Shown: positions 25,843 to 34,804 of the stretch, one piece after another | Numbering within the stretch: position 1 is the first letter of the stretch | Layout of the letters: each line of letters starts with the position of its first letter | Source: Lachnospiraceae bacterium UBA7729 | GTDB taxonomy: Bacteria > Bacillota > Clostridia > Lachnospirales > Lachnospiraceae | Length of the DNA stretch: 64,000 nucleotides | Assembly (NCBI GenBank): GCA_002482005.1 | Contig: DLFD01000064.1 | Coordinates: 26,833 to 90,832, forward strand | Reading direction: 5' to 3' | The notes under the pieces: model-generated | What the model saw: only the letters and a program-made list of their open reading frames with translations | The model's database searches: none | Told to the model about the DNA's origin: nothing | Made by a program: the position numbers and the translations under genes

Positions 25843-27195
25843 ATGGCATATGTAGACGAAGTCTATGACCGCGTCGTAGCACAGAACCCGGCGCAGCCGG
25901 AATTCCATCAGGCAGTGAAAGAGGTGCTCGGCACTCTTCGCCCGGCGATCGAGGAGAAGGAAGATGAGTACAGAAAGGAAGCACTTCTTGAGAGACTTAC
26001 CACTCCGGAGAGAGTCATCCTTTTCCGCGTACCATGGGTCGATGACAAAGGTCAGGTTCAGGTCAACAATGGCTACCGGGTTCAGTTCAACAGCGCGATC
26101 GGACCGTACAAAGGAGGACTTCGTTTCCATCCGTCCGTAACTCTTGGCACCCTTAAGTTCCTTGGATTCGAGCAGACTTTCAAGAATTCCCTGACCGGTC
26201 TCCCGATGGGCGGCGGCAAGGGTGGTTCCGATTTCGACCCGAAGGGCAAGTCTGACAGAGAAGTCATGGCTTTCTGCCAGAGCTTCATGGATGAGCTTTA
26301 TCGCCATATCGGAGCTGATGAAGATGTACCGGCAGGAGATATCGGCGTAGGCGGACGTGAGATCGGATATCTGTTCGGCGAGTACAAGAGACTGACAGGA
26401 CGCTATGAGGGTGTTCTGACCGGAAAGGGCCTTTCCTATGGCGGATCTCTTGCAAGGACCCAGGCTACCGGATACGGACTGATCTATTTCCTGGATGCCA
26501 TGCTGAAAGAGAATGGCAGAAGCATCGAAGGACAGACCATCGTGATCTCCGGTGCGGGCAATGTCGCTACCTATGCGATCGAGAAGGCTGAGCAGCTTGG
26601 CGGCAAGGTCGTTACCTGCTCCGATTCCACAGGCTGGATCTATGATCCGGACGGAATCGATGTTCCTACTCTGAAGCTGGTCAAGGAGCAGCATCGCGCA
26701 AGACTTACCGAATACCATGAGCTGAGGCCGAATTCAGTCTACCATGCACACAGAAAGGGCGACGGAACGCCAGGTGTATGGACCACAAAGTGCGATATCG
26801 CATGCCCGTGCGCAACTCAGAACGAGCTGGAGCTCGATGATGCGAAAGCACTTGTCGAGAATGGCTGCTACTGCGTGGCGGAGGGCGCTAACATGCCGAC
26901 CACTCTGGAAGCTACCCAGTACATTCAGGGTCATGGCCTTCTGTTCTCACCTGGCAAGGCTTCCAATGCCGGCGGCGTTGCCACTTCCGGACTTGAGATG
27001 AGCCAGAACTCCGAAAGACTTTCCTGGACCTTTGACGAGGTCGATCAGAAGCTTCACGGGATCATGAATAACATCTTCCGCAATGTTGCTGATACAGCAA
27101 AGAAGTACGGCAGGGAAGGCGATTATGTGACAGGAGCTAACATCGCGGGCTTCGTCAAGGTTGCCGATGCAATGCAGGCTCAGGGAATCGTCTGA
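25843..27195 (+). CDS. gdhA: NADP-type glutamate dehydrogenase
   Basis: Interconverts 2-oxoglutarate plus ammonia and glutamate. The 450-residue hexameric-type enzyme shows YKGGLRFHPSV, the catalytic-Lys segment PMGGGKGGSDFDPKGKSD, the coenzyme-site GAGNVATYAIEKA and GGVATSGLEMSQNSERL. The N-terminus AYVDEVYDRVVAQNPAQPEF is typical of clostridial NADP-dependent forms, but cofactor choice is inferred from family only. An ORF start at 25807 is less likely than the ATG at 25843, which has AGGAGGA nine bases upstream. It has its own strong promoter and terminator. Confidence 0.96.
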   Translation: MAYVDEVYDRVVAQNPAQPEFHQAVKEVLGTLRPAIEEKEDEYRKEALLERLTTPERVILFRVPWVDDKGQVQVNNGYRVQFNSAIGPYKGGLRFHPSVTLGTLKFLGFEQTFKNSLTGLPMGGGKGGSDFDPKGKSDREVMAFCQSFMDELYRHIGADEDVPAGDIGVGGREIGYLFGEYKRLTGRYEGVLTGKGLSYGGSLARTQATGYGLIYFLDAMLKENGRSIEGQTIVISGAGNVATYAIEKAEQLGGKVVTCSDSTGWIYDPDGIDVPTLKLVKEQHRARLTEYHELRPNSVYHAHRKGDGTPGVWTTKCDIACPCATQNELELDDAKALVENGCYCVAEGANMPTTLEATQYIQGHGLLFSPGKASNAGGVATSGLEMSQNSERLSWTFDEVDQKLHGIMNNIFRNVADTAKKYGREGDYVTGANIAGFVKVADAMQAQGIV

Positions 27196-27241
27196 TCCTC
27201 TGAATAGAAAAAGGCAGTCCCGGGGGGGCTGCCCTGAGATG

Positions 27242-27288
27242 AAAAATGCGCCTGCCGGATATGACCCATATCCGGCAGGCGCATTTTT
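27242..27288. terminator. Bidirectional terminator between gdhA and the GH73 gene
   Basis: A perfect 22-bp stem with a 3-nt loop begins with AAAAA and ends with TTTTT, so it works in both directions between two convergent genes. Confidence 0.95.
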
Positions 27289-27295
27289 CTGCATA

Positions 27296-28552
27296 TTAAT
27301 TCTTTTTTGCCGACGTTTTCTCAGACGTCTTCTCAGTAGTTTTCTCCACAGCGGGATCCTTATCAAATCGGGTCAGGTCATATCTTTCGATGACATTGCA
27401 GAGGGCAGAGACATAATTCGGCGCCGTTGCATAACCGCCATTCTTGATGATCCTTGCTGCTTTCCGGTAGCTCTTTGTGGTCGTTATACCTTTGTATCTC
27501 AGGGAACCGTTCGGAAGCCTTGCACCGGAGAGATATGCGGAATGATCCCTGATACTGTTTGCCCAGCTGGAATATCTGCGGAAACTTGCTGTGATGGTAT
27601 AATACCCGCCGCGGCCGTATTCCAGGGTACTCTTGCGGTAGACCCTTCCGCTCCACTTTGAGCCCCACTGGTCTCCGGAAAGGGCAGCCTTCATGCCGAA
27701 CAGGTTGTTCGCATATCTTGCCAGCGTAGAAGTGCCATATGCGCTCTCAACGATCGCCTGGGCTATTGTGACGGACGCCAGTACGCCGGTCTTCTTCATA
27801 TCCTTGCGGGCAAGTTTACCGACTTTCTCGATGAAACGGTCATTCGCACTCACAGCGGGAGCTGCGGTCGTCTTTATGAGAACACCCGCAGAATCAAAGG
27901 TGCAGTTCTGGCTCCTGATCCTGACTGTCCGGTCATGGTAGGCGGCTCCGTAGACCCCCGGTTCTCCATTCTTGCGGAAGTAATATTTCTTTCCGCCGAT
28001 CGTCTTAAAGCCTGTATAGACATCACCGACTGTCTTGGCGCTTCCGGTCTTGCGGAAGTAGTATTTCTTTCCGCTGATCGTATGAAAACCGGTAAGCTTC
28101 GTGCCGTCTTTCCCGTAATAGAAGACGCCTGCCTTGACCTTTACCCAGCCGGTCTTCAGGCGTCCGACTGTGCCGGCAGCGCCGGTCTCTTCAAAGTAAT
28201 ACCAGGAGCCGCCGACCCTGCGGTAGCCGGTCTTGAGGGCGCCGAGTTTCTTTCCGAGGGCTCCTGAGGTCTGAGCAAAATAGCGTCCGCCCTTGTAGGT
28301 GAACCATCCGGTACTCATAGACCCATCTGCCGAGAAGTGGTACCAGTTTCCGCTCCTCTTCAGAAAGCCGGTGGCTTTTCTGCCGGAGCGGTACACGTAA
28401 TAGTACTTGCCGTCCACCTTCTTCCATCTGGCGGAATTATTCGCTGCGGATGCTGTCCTGGGTGTCAGGAGCAGCAGAAGCAGGACTGCCAGAAAGAGCA
28501 GGATGACAGGCGAATGTTTTCTGACAGCCGTGCGAGTAGGATTCATGTTCAT
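27296..28552 (-). CDS. Secreted GH73-type glucosaminidase with cell-wall-binding repeats
   Basis: A 418-residue exported wall hydrolase. Residues 1-37 are a signal peptide. Residues 40-210 contain about six degenerate 20-residue wall-binding repeats (GSWYYFEETGAAG, GKKYYFRKTGSA, GNWYHFSADGSMSTGW), the choline-binding-like fold used to hold peptidoglycan or teichoic acid. Residues 235-400 form the glucosaminidase domain, with the probable catalytic Glu in IAQAIVESAYGTSTLA, then NNLFGMK and YSSWANSIRDHSAYL. It ends in a Lys/Thr/Glu-rich tail. Likely role: cleaving glycan strands during growth or separation. Confidence 0.88.
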   Translation of the reverse strand: MNMNPTRTAVRKHSPVILLFLAVLLLLLLTPRTASAANNSARWKKVDGKYYYVYRSGRKATGFLKRSGNWYHFSADGSMSTGWFTYKGGRYFAQTSGALGKKLGALKTGYRRVGGSWYYFEETGAAGTVGRLKTGWVKVKAGVFYYGKDGTKLTGFHTISGKKYYFRKTGSAKTVGDVYTGFKTIGGKKYYFRKNGEPGVYGAAYHDRTVRIRSQNCTFDSAGVLIKTTAAPAVSANDRFIEKVGKLARKDMKKTGVLASVTIAQAIVESAYGTSTLARYANNLFGMKAALSGDQWGSKWSGRVYRKSTLEYGRGGYYTITASFRRYSSWANSIRDHSAYLSGARLPNGSLRYKGITTTKSYRKAARIIKNGGYATAPNYVSALCNVIERYDLTRFDKDPAVEKTTEKTSEKTSAKKN

Positions 28553-28625
28553 AGTACCGAGATCCTTTCTTTCAATCTTCCATTAGTATGCCGGTCAGAT
28601 CGACCGGAATCGAACATATCAGCTT

Positions 28626-28654
28626 ATTTTACAATAAGATGAATCGTCTGTAAA
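28626..28654 (-). promoter_or_regulatory. Predicted sigma-A promoter for the GH73 gene
   Basis: On the minus strand, TTTACA and TAAAAT are separated by 17 bp, 75 bp before the start codon. Confidence 0.65.
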
Positions 28655-28703
28655 GAATATATGAACAAATGTAACAATCATTCGCCTTTTTCTCCGGAGC
28701 CAC

Positions 28704-28732
28704 TTGAAAACGGCAATGCGTGGCTGTACAAT
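28704..28732 (+). promoter_or_regulatory. Predicted sigma-A promoter for the VWA gene
   Basis: TTGAAA and TACAAT are separated by exactly 17 bp, about 98 bp before the ATG at 28830. It diverges from the GH73 promoter. Confidence 0.65.
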
Positions 28733-28829
28733 GAAGATATCCGGCGCAATGATCGTTTACGCCCCAGGAACATTTCTGTACTTTTTCTTTTTTCCTGTCT
28801 TTTTATGCGTCTCTTTGGAGGAAGCGTCT

Positions 28830-30437
28830 ATGAAGAACTTTTTTTCACGTATCCTGTCGTTTTTTTTCCTGCTGGTCTTCACTGTCTTCCCGGCGGTATC
28901 ATCTGTATCCGCTTCCGGCGTCGTTCAGGAAGCTCCGGGAAGAGACATTGTGTTTGTAGTTGACGTCAGCGGATCGATGGTTGAGACGGATCCTGACTAC
29001 AGACTCCGGGAGGAGCTGATCCAGTGTGCAGAAAGCTTTGCCGCAGACGGAAACAGGGTCGGCGCCGTGCCTTTTTCGGACCAGCTGGGAGAGATCCTGC
29101 CGCTGACCGCCCTCACGCCGGAAGGTCTTGAGGCAGCAGGTTCCTATCTCCGGAACCTTTCCTACACGAACGGGGACACGGATATCGGACTTGGGATCAG
29201 CCAGGCAGTTGATATGCTGACTCAGTCGGGGAGCGCTCTAGGGGAAAGAGACCAGAAGGTGATCCTGATCACCGATGGCATCATTGATCTGCCTCATGCA
29301 GCCAGTGAAAAGCAGGCAGAGAAAGATTCCCTGACATCTGCCCTGAATGCAGCCGAGGCGGCAAAGGGGCAAGGCATTATCATCGATACGATCGGACTTG
29401 GGGAAGCAGAGACGACTGACGCCAATCTGCTGGGCTATCTGGCGGAAAGGACAGGGGGAACGTTCGCTGTCGCAGTCCCGGGATTTCTGCTGTCCGGGAT
29501 TCTGACGAATCTTGCGGGACCCGGGAACGAAGATGAGACCGAAGAACTGGCAGAGACGGAAGAGCCGGTGGCGGAGACAGAAGTCCGTGAGGAAACGGAG
29601 CCGGAAACGGAAGCGGGCGGACTGGATGACATCTCTGCGGAGACGGAACTTCCAGAGGAGATCGCTCCTCCTGTGATCGGAAGCATCACCGGCCAGGTCG
29701 AACTGAAAGGACTTCTTCCGGCTGTCTGCAGGACGCAGGTGGATCTGCATGATCTGTTCGACTATACAGAGGGGGAAGGAGTCTTTTTCCGTGCAGAGGC
29801 GGATGATCCTTCCATTGCGGCATGTTCGGTTAAGGGAAGTACAGTTGAGATCACAGGACGTTCGAACGGCATGACGCAGATCAGGGTAATAGCTGAGAAA
29901 GGGAATGAAACATCAGAGATCGGATTCCTGACAGAGATCAGCGCCGTATTAACTTACGGACAGCTGATGGCAGGGGCAGCGGTACTTGCCGGGGCAGCGG
30001 CGGTGATCGTCTGGCTGATCTTCTTCCGGAGAGGGTCCGGCACCGGGATGTATGGAAGCCTTCGCTATTATGTGAAGCAGGAAGGACAGAAGATCTTCGG
30101 CGTGCCAAGTCAGGATATGGCAGATCTGACGGGCATGAAGAGATCTGTGAAACTGTCTGAGATCGTCCGGGATCCTTATCTGGAGACGGCTGATATCGGG
30201 AAGGTGACTTTGAGGAGTACGGCGGAAGGAATCGTCCTGGAGAGCCGGTCCGGTGAATGTGTGGTCCGCGATGAAAGCGGCAGGCCGGTGAAAAAGCTGC
30301 TCCTGACAAAAAACTGCCGCTTCCGCGTCACATGCGCGACGGATGCGGGAACGGCAGAACTGATCGCTGTATTTACTTCTGGTATGCACCGGCAGCCGGA
30401 AGAGGAGCCGGAAGAGAAGACCAGGCTGCTGGTATAA
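28830..30437 (+). CDS. Membrane-anchored von Willebrand factor A domain protein
   Basis: A 535-residue protein: signal peptide (1-29), VWA domain (about 38-235), acidic Glu/Thr linker (about 240-290), a small beta domain (about 290-365), one membrane helix (about 370-395) and a cytoplasmic tail of about 140 residues. The metal-ion-dependent adhesion site is intact: DVSGSM, the Thr in NGDTDIG and the Asp in ITDGIID. VWA modules mediate protein-protein contacts; the partner is unknown. The cytoplasmic tail is beta-rich and unrecognised. A longer ORF opens at 28704, but the 28830 ATG has GGAGGAAG just upstream and starts a proper signal peptide. It stands alone between divergent and convergent neighbours. 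Confidence 0.82.
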   Translation: MKNFFSRILSFFFLLVFTVFPAVSSVSASGVVQEAPGRDIVFVVDVSGSMVETDPDYRLREELIQCAESFAADGNRVGAVPFSDQLGEILPLTALTPEGLEAAGSYLRNLSYTNGDTDIGLGISQAVDMLTQSGSALGERDQKVILITDGIIDLPHAASEKQAEKDSLTSALNAAEAAKGQGIIIDTIGLGEAETTDANLLGYLAERTGGTFAVAVPGFLLSGILTNLAGPGNEDETEELAETEEPVAETEVREETEPETEAGGLDDISAETELPEEIAPPVIGSITGQVELKGLLPAVCRTQVDLHDLFDYTEGEGVFFRAEADDPSIAACSVKGSTVEITGRSNGMTQIRVIAEKGNETSEIGFLTEISAVLTYGQLMAGAAVLAGAAAVIVWLIFFRRGSGTGMYGSLRYYVKQEGQKIFGVPSQDMADLTGMKRSVKLSEIVRDPYLETADIGKVTLRSTAEGIVLESRSGECVVRDESGRPVKKLLLTKNCRFRVTCATDAGTAELIAVFTSGMHRQPEEEPEEKTRLLV

Positions 30438-30528
30438 CTCTTGCTGTAGGAAAAGGACCTGCTTTTCAGAAAGCCTTCCGGGGATACAGACCTTACGGGG
30501 ACACAGACCTTACAGGCTGCAGGACCGG

Positions 30529-31899
30529 TCACCTGGACTCAAGAGCGAGCAGATCGTTATAGGCGCAGCGGATCGTGTGATAGAGCGCCAGACCATCTTT
30601 CTGGCCGCACTTGCGCACGATATAGCTGTAAAACTGCTGCTTGTTTCTGGCTTTCAGAAGGGCCTCCCTGATCGTGGAAAGCTGCCTGGGATCCGGTACG
30701 ATGCTGCATCTTCTGGTGATCACATCTGCTATCTTTCCAGCCGGGAACCGGGAAGAGTCGGAAGGGGACGCCAGTGACTTCGGTTCCGATCCGGCGGGAT
30801 CCTGGGATCGCTGAGCTGTTTTCTGGGATTTATCGGCAGATTTCTGAGGCTTGTCGCCGGATCTCCTGTCCTTGCCTGTGGTTGTCTGAGTTTTTTCTGC
30901 AGTCTTCTCATGACCATCGGAAGTCTTCTGAGTTTTTTCTGCAGCAGTCTGCTGGCTGTCGGAAGTCTTCTGGGACTTTCTTCTCCGTCTCGAATGATGG
31001 GAAACGGAAGCGGGAATATTCCCGTCAGTGGCTTCCGCTTTTGCCGAAGAGACAGTTGCTGTCTGAGAGTCCATAACCTGTGGCTGCACGTCTTTTTCTT
31101 CAGGCTGCTCCTCTATGAGCTCAGCCTGGCCTTCCATATCTTCCGGATGAGCTTCCTCAGCTGAGACAGACGCTGAAACCGGAGACGCTGAAACCGGAGA
31201 CGCTGATACCGGAGGCGCTGAAACCGGAGACGCTGAAACCGGAGACGCTGATACCGGAGACGCTGATACCGGAGACGCTGATACCGGAGGCGCTGATACT
31301 GGAGACGCTGATGCCGGAGACACTGTTACCGGAGCAATCGCCTCAGTTTCCTCAGAGGTGCCCAGAGCAGGTCCGGAAGCAGATGCAGCATCTTCCAGGG
31401 CTGCTGTTTCCTCTGAGATGCCAGGAGCGTCGACCCCGGCGGAAAGGGAAATCCGATCATTATCTGCAGCGGCAGACTCCTCCGTGACGGCTTCCTCAAC
31501 TTCATCCTCGGTGCGGGCCTGCCTGCCGCCCTCAGCCCAGCGGACAGCCGTTTCGATATCGCGGAATCTCCGGATGTTCGGGGCGTCATATTCAAGGGCT
31601 GTCTTGATGCAGCAGTCATATCCGCTGTCCTTGCTTATGATGTAGTAATTGTTTCCCTTGCGGTAGCCAAGGAAGAGAAGCGTAACAAGCTGGAAGTCCA
31701 GGGCGTTCGGTGTCCCTACATGGACCGGAAGAAAGTGGATCTCTGCTCTTGACTTCATCATCTCGGTCAGAGCGTCGATCTTTACGTTGTCGGTCTTGCG
31801 GCTGTAGAGGACGTTGACCTGACTGTCCGGACCAAGGAGCTGGATCCCCTTGAGGCCGAAGCTGTTTACATTCTCATAATCAATATAATAAATATCCAT
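30529..31899 (-). CDS. PIN-like domain protein with long repeat-rich linker
   Basis: A 456-residue protein. Residues 1-125 look like a PIN/NYN-type RNase fold: MDIYYIDYENVN, NALDFQLVTLLFLG and YYIISKDSGYD supply the acidic residues expected at the active site. Residues 125-290 are a low-complexity Ala/Ser/Glu/Pro linker with about eleven Ser-Ala-Ser-Pro-Val-like pentapeptides. Residues 295-375 are very basic (Lys/Ser/Thr/Gln-rich), possibly nucleic-acid binding. Residues 380-456 form a compact helical domain (RQLSTIREALLKARNKQQFY). RNA cleavage is plausible but unproven, and no antitoxin-like partner lies next to it. The start codon is followed by the family-like MDIYYIDYENV. Confidence 0.75.
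   Translation of the reverse strand: MDIYYIDYENVNSFGLKGIQLLGPDSQVNVLYSRKTDNVKIDALTEMMKSRAEIHFLPVHVGTPNALDFQLVTLLFLGYRKGNNYYIISKDSGYDCCIKTALEYDAPNIRRFRDIETAVRWAEGGRQARTEDEVEEAVTEESAAADNDRISLSAGVDAPGISEETAALEDAASASGPALGTSEETEAIAPVTVSPASASPVSAPPVSASPVSASPVSASPVSASPVSAPPVSASPVSASPVSASVSAEEAHPEDMEGQAELIEEQPEEKDVQPQVMDSQTATVSSAKAEATDGNIPASVSHHSRRRRKSQKTSDSQQTAAEKTQKTSDGHEKTAEKTQTTTGKDRRSGDKPQKSADKSQKTAQRSQDPAGSEPKSLASPSDSSRFPAGKIADVITRRCSIVPDPRQLSTIREALLKARNKQQFYSYIVRKCGQKDGLALYHTIRCAYNDLLALESR
31171..31335 (-). repeat. Eleven tandem 15-bp units inside the PIN protein gene
   Basis: The plus-strand unit CGCTGAAACCGGAGA (variants GATACC, GGAGG) repeats eleven times without length change, encoding a Ser/Ala/Pro/Val pentapeptide array on the minus strand. 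Perfect 15-nt spacing keeps the frame. Confidence 0.95.
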
Positions 31900-32014
31900 A
31901 AATACCTTGTTTCTTTCCTGAATGATGTGTTTTCCTTCCCATCATAAGGTTTTTGCGGCCTGCTGTCCAGAAAAAACATATCGGAGGGGGATATAGAGGG
32001 TGGCGGAGGCTGTG

Positions 32015-32080
32015 ATGCAGGCTCAAAAGGCTGTGGTGTGGCTCAAAAGGTGGTGGCTGTGGTGCGGGTTTAAAAGGTGG
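32015..32080. repeat. G-rich degenerate repeats upstream of tcdA
   Basis: Three diverged units contain GGCTCAAAAGG, GGCTCAAAAGG and GGGTTTAAAAGG, separated by TGTGGTG-rich DNA. They lie in the 292-bp gap between the divergent PIN and tcdA genes, which otherwise holds only promoter elements. Confidence 0.5.
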
Positions 32081-32108
32081 TTGTAATTCGGAAAAGATGT
32101 GATAGACT
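32081..32108 (+). promoter_or_regulatory. Possible promoter for tcdA
   Basis: TTGTAA and TAGACT are 16 bp apart, and the -10 is extended (TGATAGACT). It starts directly after the G-rich repeats. Confidence 0.45.
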
Positions 32109-32191
32109 AGTTCCGATTGCTTTCGTATACAATCAGATTGCGCACGGCATAATCTGCCTGATGCATTTCATACAGAAGGAAAGAATAATCT

Positions 32192-33046
32192 ATGTTGAAT
32201 CAGTATTCCAGAACACAGCTCCTTATCGGAAAAGCGTCTATGGACAAGCTGGCCGGATCCACGGTTGCCGTCTTCGGTATCGGCGGTGTAGGCGGCTATG
32301 TCTGTGAAGCCCTCATAAGATCGGGAGTGAACCATTTTGTTCTGATCGACGATGACAGGGTATGCCTGACGAACCTCAACAGACAGATCCATGCTCTGCG
32401 GAGTACTGTCGGGAAGTACAAGGCAGAAGTGATGCGGGACCGCATGCTGGATATCGATCCGAAAGCAGACATCCGGATCATCAAGAGCTTCTATCTTCCG
32501 GAGAACGCGGACCAGATCGATTTCGGGGAATTCGATTACATCGCGGACTGTGTCGACACAGTTACCGCAAAACTTGAGATCATCACAAGGGCGAAGAAGG
32601 AAGGAATCCCTGTGATCAGCTGCATGGGTGCTGGCAACCATCTGGATCCGACTTCCTTTAAGATCGACGATATCTATCACACCCAGATGTGCCCGCTCGC
32701 GAAGGTCATGCGCCATGAGCTGAAGAAGAGGGGCATCCGTAAGCTGAAGGTCGTCTACTCGACCGAGAAGCCGGTGAGACCGCTGGAAGATATGAGCATC
32801 AGCTGCAGGACCCACTGCATCTGTCCTCCGGGAACCGTCCACAAGTGCACAGACCGCAGAGACATTCCGGGCTCTATCGCATTCGGACCGTCGGTGGCAG
32901 GACTCTTCATGGCATCTGAGATTCTGAAGGATCTGTGCTCGGAAGAACTGAAGGAAGCAGACAAGGAAAGAGAAGTCTACCAGGAGCGTGACAGGAACAT
33001 CCGCCGGATCGCAAGGGAAGAGAAAGAAAAGATGGCAAAAGTCTGA
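32192..33046 (+). CDS. tcdA: tRNA threonylcarbamoyladenosine dehydratase (TcdA, ThiF/MoeB fold)
   Basis: A 284-residue E1-like enzyme that uses ATP to cyclise t6A at position 37 of tRNAs reading ANN codons. It has the nucleotide-binding motif VFGIGGVGGYVCEALIRSG, the Asp-rich LIDDDRVCLTNLNRQ with its conserved Arg, and SCMGAGNHLDPT. A group of cysteines (SCRTHCICPPG) follows in the C-terminal third. Other ThiF-fold activating enzymes are possible, but the LNQYSRTQLLIG opening is TcdA-like. AAGGAAAG precedes the ATG. It is monocistronic. Confidence 0.92.
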   Translation: MLNQYSRTQLLIGKASMDKLAGSTVAVFGIGGVGGYVCEALIRSGVNHFVLIDDDRVCLTNLNRQIHALRSTVGKYKAEVMRDRMLDIDPKADIRIIKSFYLPENADQIDFGEFDYIADCVDTVTAKLEIITRAKKEGIPVISCMGAGNHLDPTSFKIDDIYHTQMCPLAKVMRHELKKRGIRKLKVVYSTEKPVRPLEDMSISCRTHCICPPGTVHKCTDRRDIPGSIAFGPSVAGLFMASEILKDLCSEELKEADKEREVYQERDRNIRRIAREEKEKMAKV

Positions 33047-33074
33047 CGGATCCTATATCAGATAACGGTGTGGT

Positions 33075-33150
33075 AAAGGGCCGCCGCATGACAAAGCATC
33101 CAGGGATCAGGGAACAGAGATCAGGAATGCTTCGTCATGCGGCGGCCTTT
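33075..33150. terminator. Long bidirectional hairpin between tcdA and tRNA-Gly
   Basis: AAAGG-GCCGCCGCATGAC pairs with GTCATGCGGCGGCC-TTT, and AGCAT/ATGCT extends the stem inward around a loop of about 25 nt. The flanking A and T runs allow termination from both sides. Confidence 0.75.
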
Positions 33151-33164
33151 CCGCGCATAAAAAA

Positions 33165-33235
<71 letters not shown>

Positions 33236-33265
33236 ATGGATGATCTTTTGAAGTTTGCAAAGAGA

Positions 33266-33294
33266 ATGATACCACATCCGGAGGAGGATGTAAA
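33266..33294 (-). promoter_or_regulatory. Predicted promoter of tRNA-Gly
   Basis: On the minus strand, TTTACA and TATCAT are 17 bp apart, 30 bp upstream of the mature tRNA. Confidence 0.6.
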
Positions 33295-33295
33295 C

Positions 33296-33344
33296 AAAAA
33301 CATCAGGATTTGAACAGGAGATTTTCTCAGTCCAGATCCTGATG
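33296..33344 (-). terminator. Intrinsic terminator of mgtE
   Basis: On the minus strand, CATCAGGAT pairs with ATCCTGATG (9 bp perfect), followed by TTTTTGTTT. It ends right before the tRNA-Gly promoter. Confidence 0.85.
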
Positions 33345-33367
33345 CGGAATTCACGGAGAATCTTCTT

Positions 33368-34708
33368 TTACAACAGGTGCGGCATCGCGATGGTTGCGAG
33401 CCCGAGCAGGAAGAAGAATCCAAGGCAGTCCGTCACGGTCGTGACGAACACGGACGAAGCAATCGCCGGGTCGATGTGCAGCTTTTCAAGGATGATCGGG
33501 ATCAGGTAGCCAGCCAGGGCAGCGGCCAGCATATTCATGATCATCGCCAACCCGGTGATCAGTCCGAACCAGGGGTTCATGTCATAGAAGAGGGCGATCA
33601 CCGACACCAAGGCTCCTATTACAAAGCCGTTGATCAGTCCGGTCGCGGTCTCCTTGAAGAGGATCTTCAGGCCATTGTCCTTGTCGATCTCTCCGAGGGA
33701 GAGGGCACGGACGACGATAGTAAGAGACTGGGTCCCGGCATTCCCGCCCATCCCGGAGATGATGGTCATGACCGCCGAGAGTGCGACGATCTGCGAGATC
33801 GTTCCGTCAAAGTGGGCGATGACTGACGAAGCCAGAAGGGCGGTCGCCAGATTGACGATCAGCCAGGGGAGCCGGGAACGGACGGCATCTTTGACCGGTC
33901 CGTCGATCTTCTCTTCCTTGGTGATACCGCCCATGTGGTGGATGTCTTCGGTGGCTTCCTCATTGATGACATCAATGACGTCATCGACAGTAACGATACC
34001 GACCATCTTTCCTGCTTCATCCACGACCGGGAGGGCACCGAATCCGTACCTGGTGAAGACCTGGGCGACATGTTCCTGGTCCTCATCGGTCTTTACCGAT
34101 ATGACGCTGTCGTTCATGATCTCCGAGATCAGGGTATCAAACGGCGCCATGACCAGGTCGCGGAGGGACACAACGCCTACCAGCTTATAGGTCTTCTTGT
34201 CCACTACATACATGTAATAGGAAGTTTCCGCATTGACTTCCGTCTTGAGATAGTTCAGAGCGCGCATGACCGTGTTCGAAGCATAGATGGCGATGAACTG
34301 GGTGGTCATGATACCGCCGGCAGTGTCCTCGTCGTACTTCAGCAGCTTGGCGACATCGGTCTTCGTACGGCCACGCAGAAGCGACTTGATGACGGCATCC
34401 TTGTTGTCGTCTTCCAGCTCCTGGATCAGGTCGGCGATCTCATCGACGGACATCCGGTTCAGGACGGAACCGATGCGGCCAGGGTCGATCACCTTCAGGA
34501 TCTTGTACTTATCATCATCATCTGCTTCATCGATAACATCTGCAAGATAGTCGTCCGGGAGAACGAGCAGATATCTGTAGTTCTCTTCGCCGATATCCTG
34601 GACAGCCTGGAGCACATCGGCCGGGTGCGTCTCATCGGCCAGTCTCTGTATGTTATCGGGGATGCCGCTGGTCAGGAGACCGAATATCTCGTTGTAATTT
34701 GCTTCCAT
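33368..34708 (-). CDS. mgtE: Magnesium transporter MgtE
   Basis: A magnesium channel gated by cytoplasmic magnesium. The 446-residue protein has the N domain (residues 1-125, with an acidic DEADDDDKY stretch), two CBS domains (about 128-250) and five membrane helices (about 280-446) with the pore-region signature SGMGGNAGTQSLT. GGAGGAGGTGACGTC precedes the ATG. Only about 95 bp separate it from the amylase gene, too little for an M-box magnesium riboswitch. A tRNA gene and a terminator lie downstream. Confidence 0.96.
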   Translation of the reverse strand: MEANYNEIFGLLTSGIPDNIQRLADETHPADVLQAVQDIGEENYRYLLVLPDDYLADVIDEADDDDKYKILKVIDPGRIGSVLNRMSVDEIADLIQELEDDNKDAVIKSLLRGRTKTDVAKLLKYDEDTAGGIMTTQFIAIYASNTVMRALNYLKTEVNAETSYYMYVVDKKTYKLVGVVSLRDLVMAPFDTLISEIMNDSVISVKTDEDQEHVAQVFTRYGFGALPVVDEAGKMVGIVTVDDVIDVINEEATEDIHHMGGITKEEKIDGPVKDAVRSRLPWLIVNLATALLASSVIAHFDGTISQIVALSAVMTIISGMGGNAGTQSLTIVVRALSLGEIDKDNGLKILFKETATGLINGFVIGALVSVIALFYDMNPWFGLITGLAMIMNMLAAALAGYLIPIILEKLHIDPAIASSVFVTTVTDCLGFFFLLGLATIAMPHLL

Positions 34709-34747
34709 GACGTCACCTCCTCCGGGCTTCTAAGCTATAACCCATCT

Positions 34748-34753
34748 ATCATA
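34748..34753 (-). promoter_or_regulatory. Possible extended -10 element for mgtE
   Basis: On the minus strand, TGATATGAT gives a TG-extended -10 (TATGAT) without a recognisable -35 box, 40 bp before mgtE. Confidence 0.3.
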
Positions 34754-34804
34754 TCACGGAAGGAGGCGGAATGGTATCACCGCACTGCGGATTCAGGTCA
34801 TGTT

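Noticed and set aside
34709..34804. M-box magnesium riboswitch before mgtE
   Set aside because: The gap is under 100 bp and shows no matching structure.
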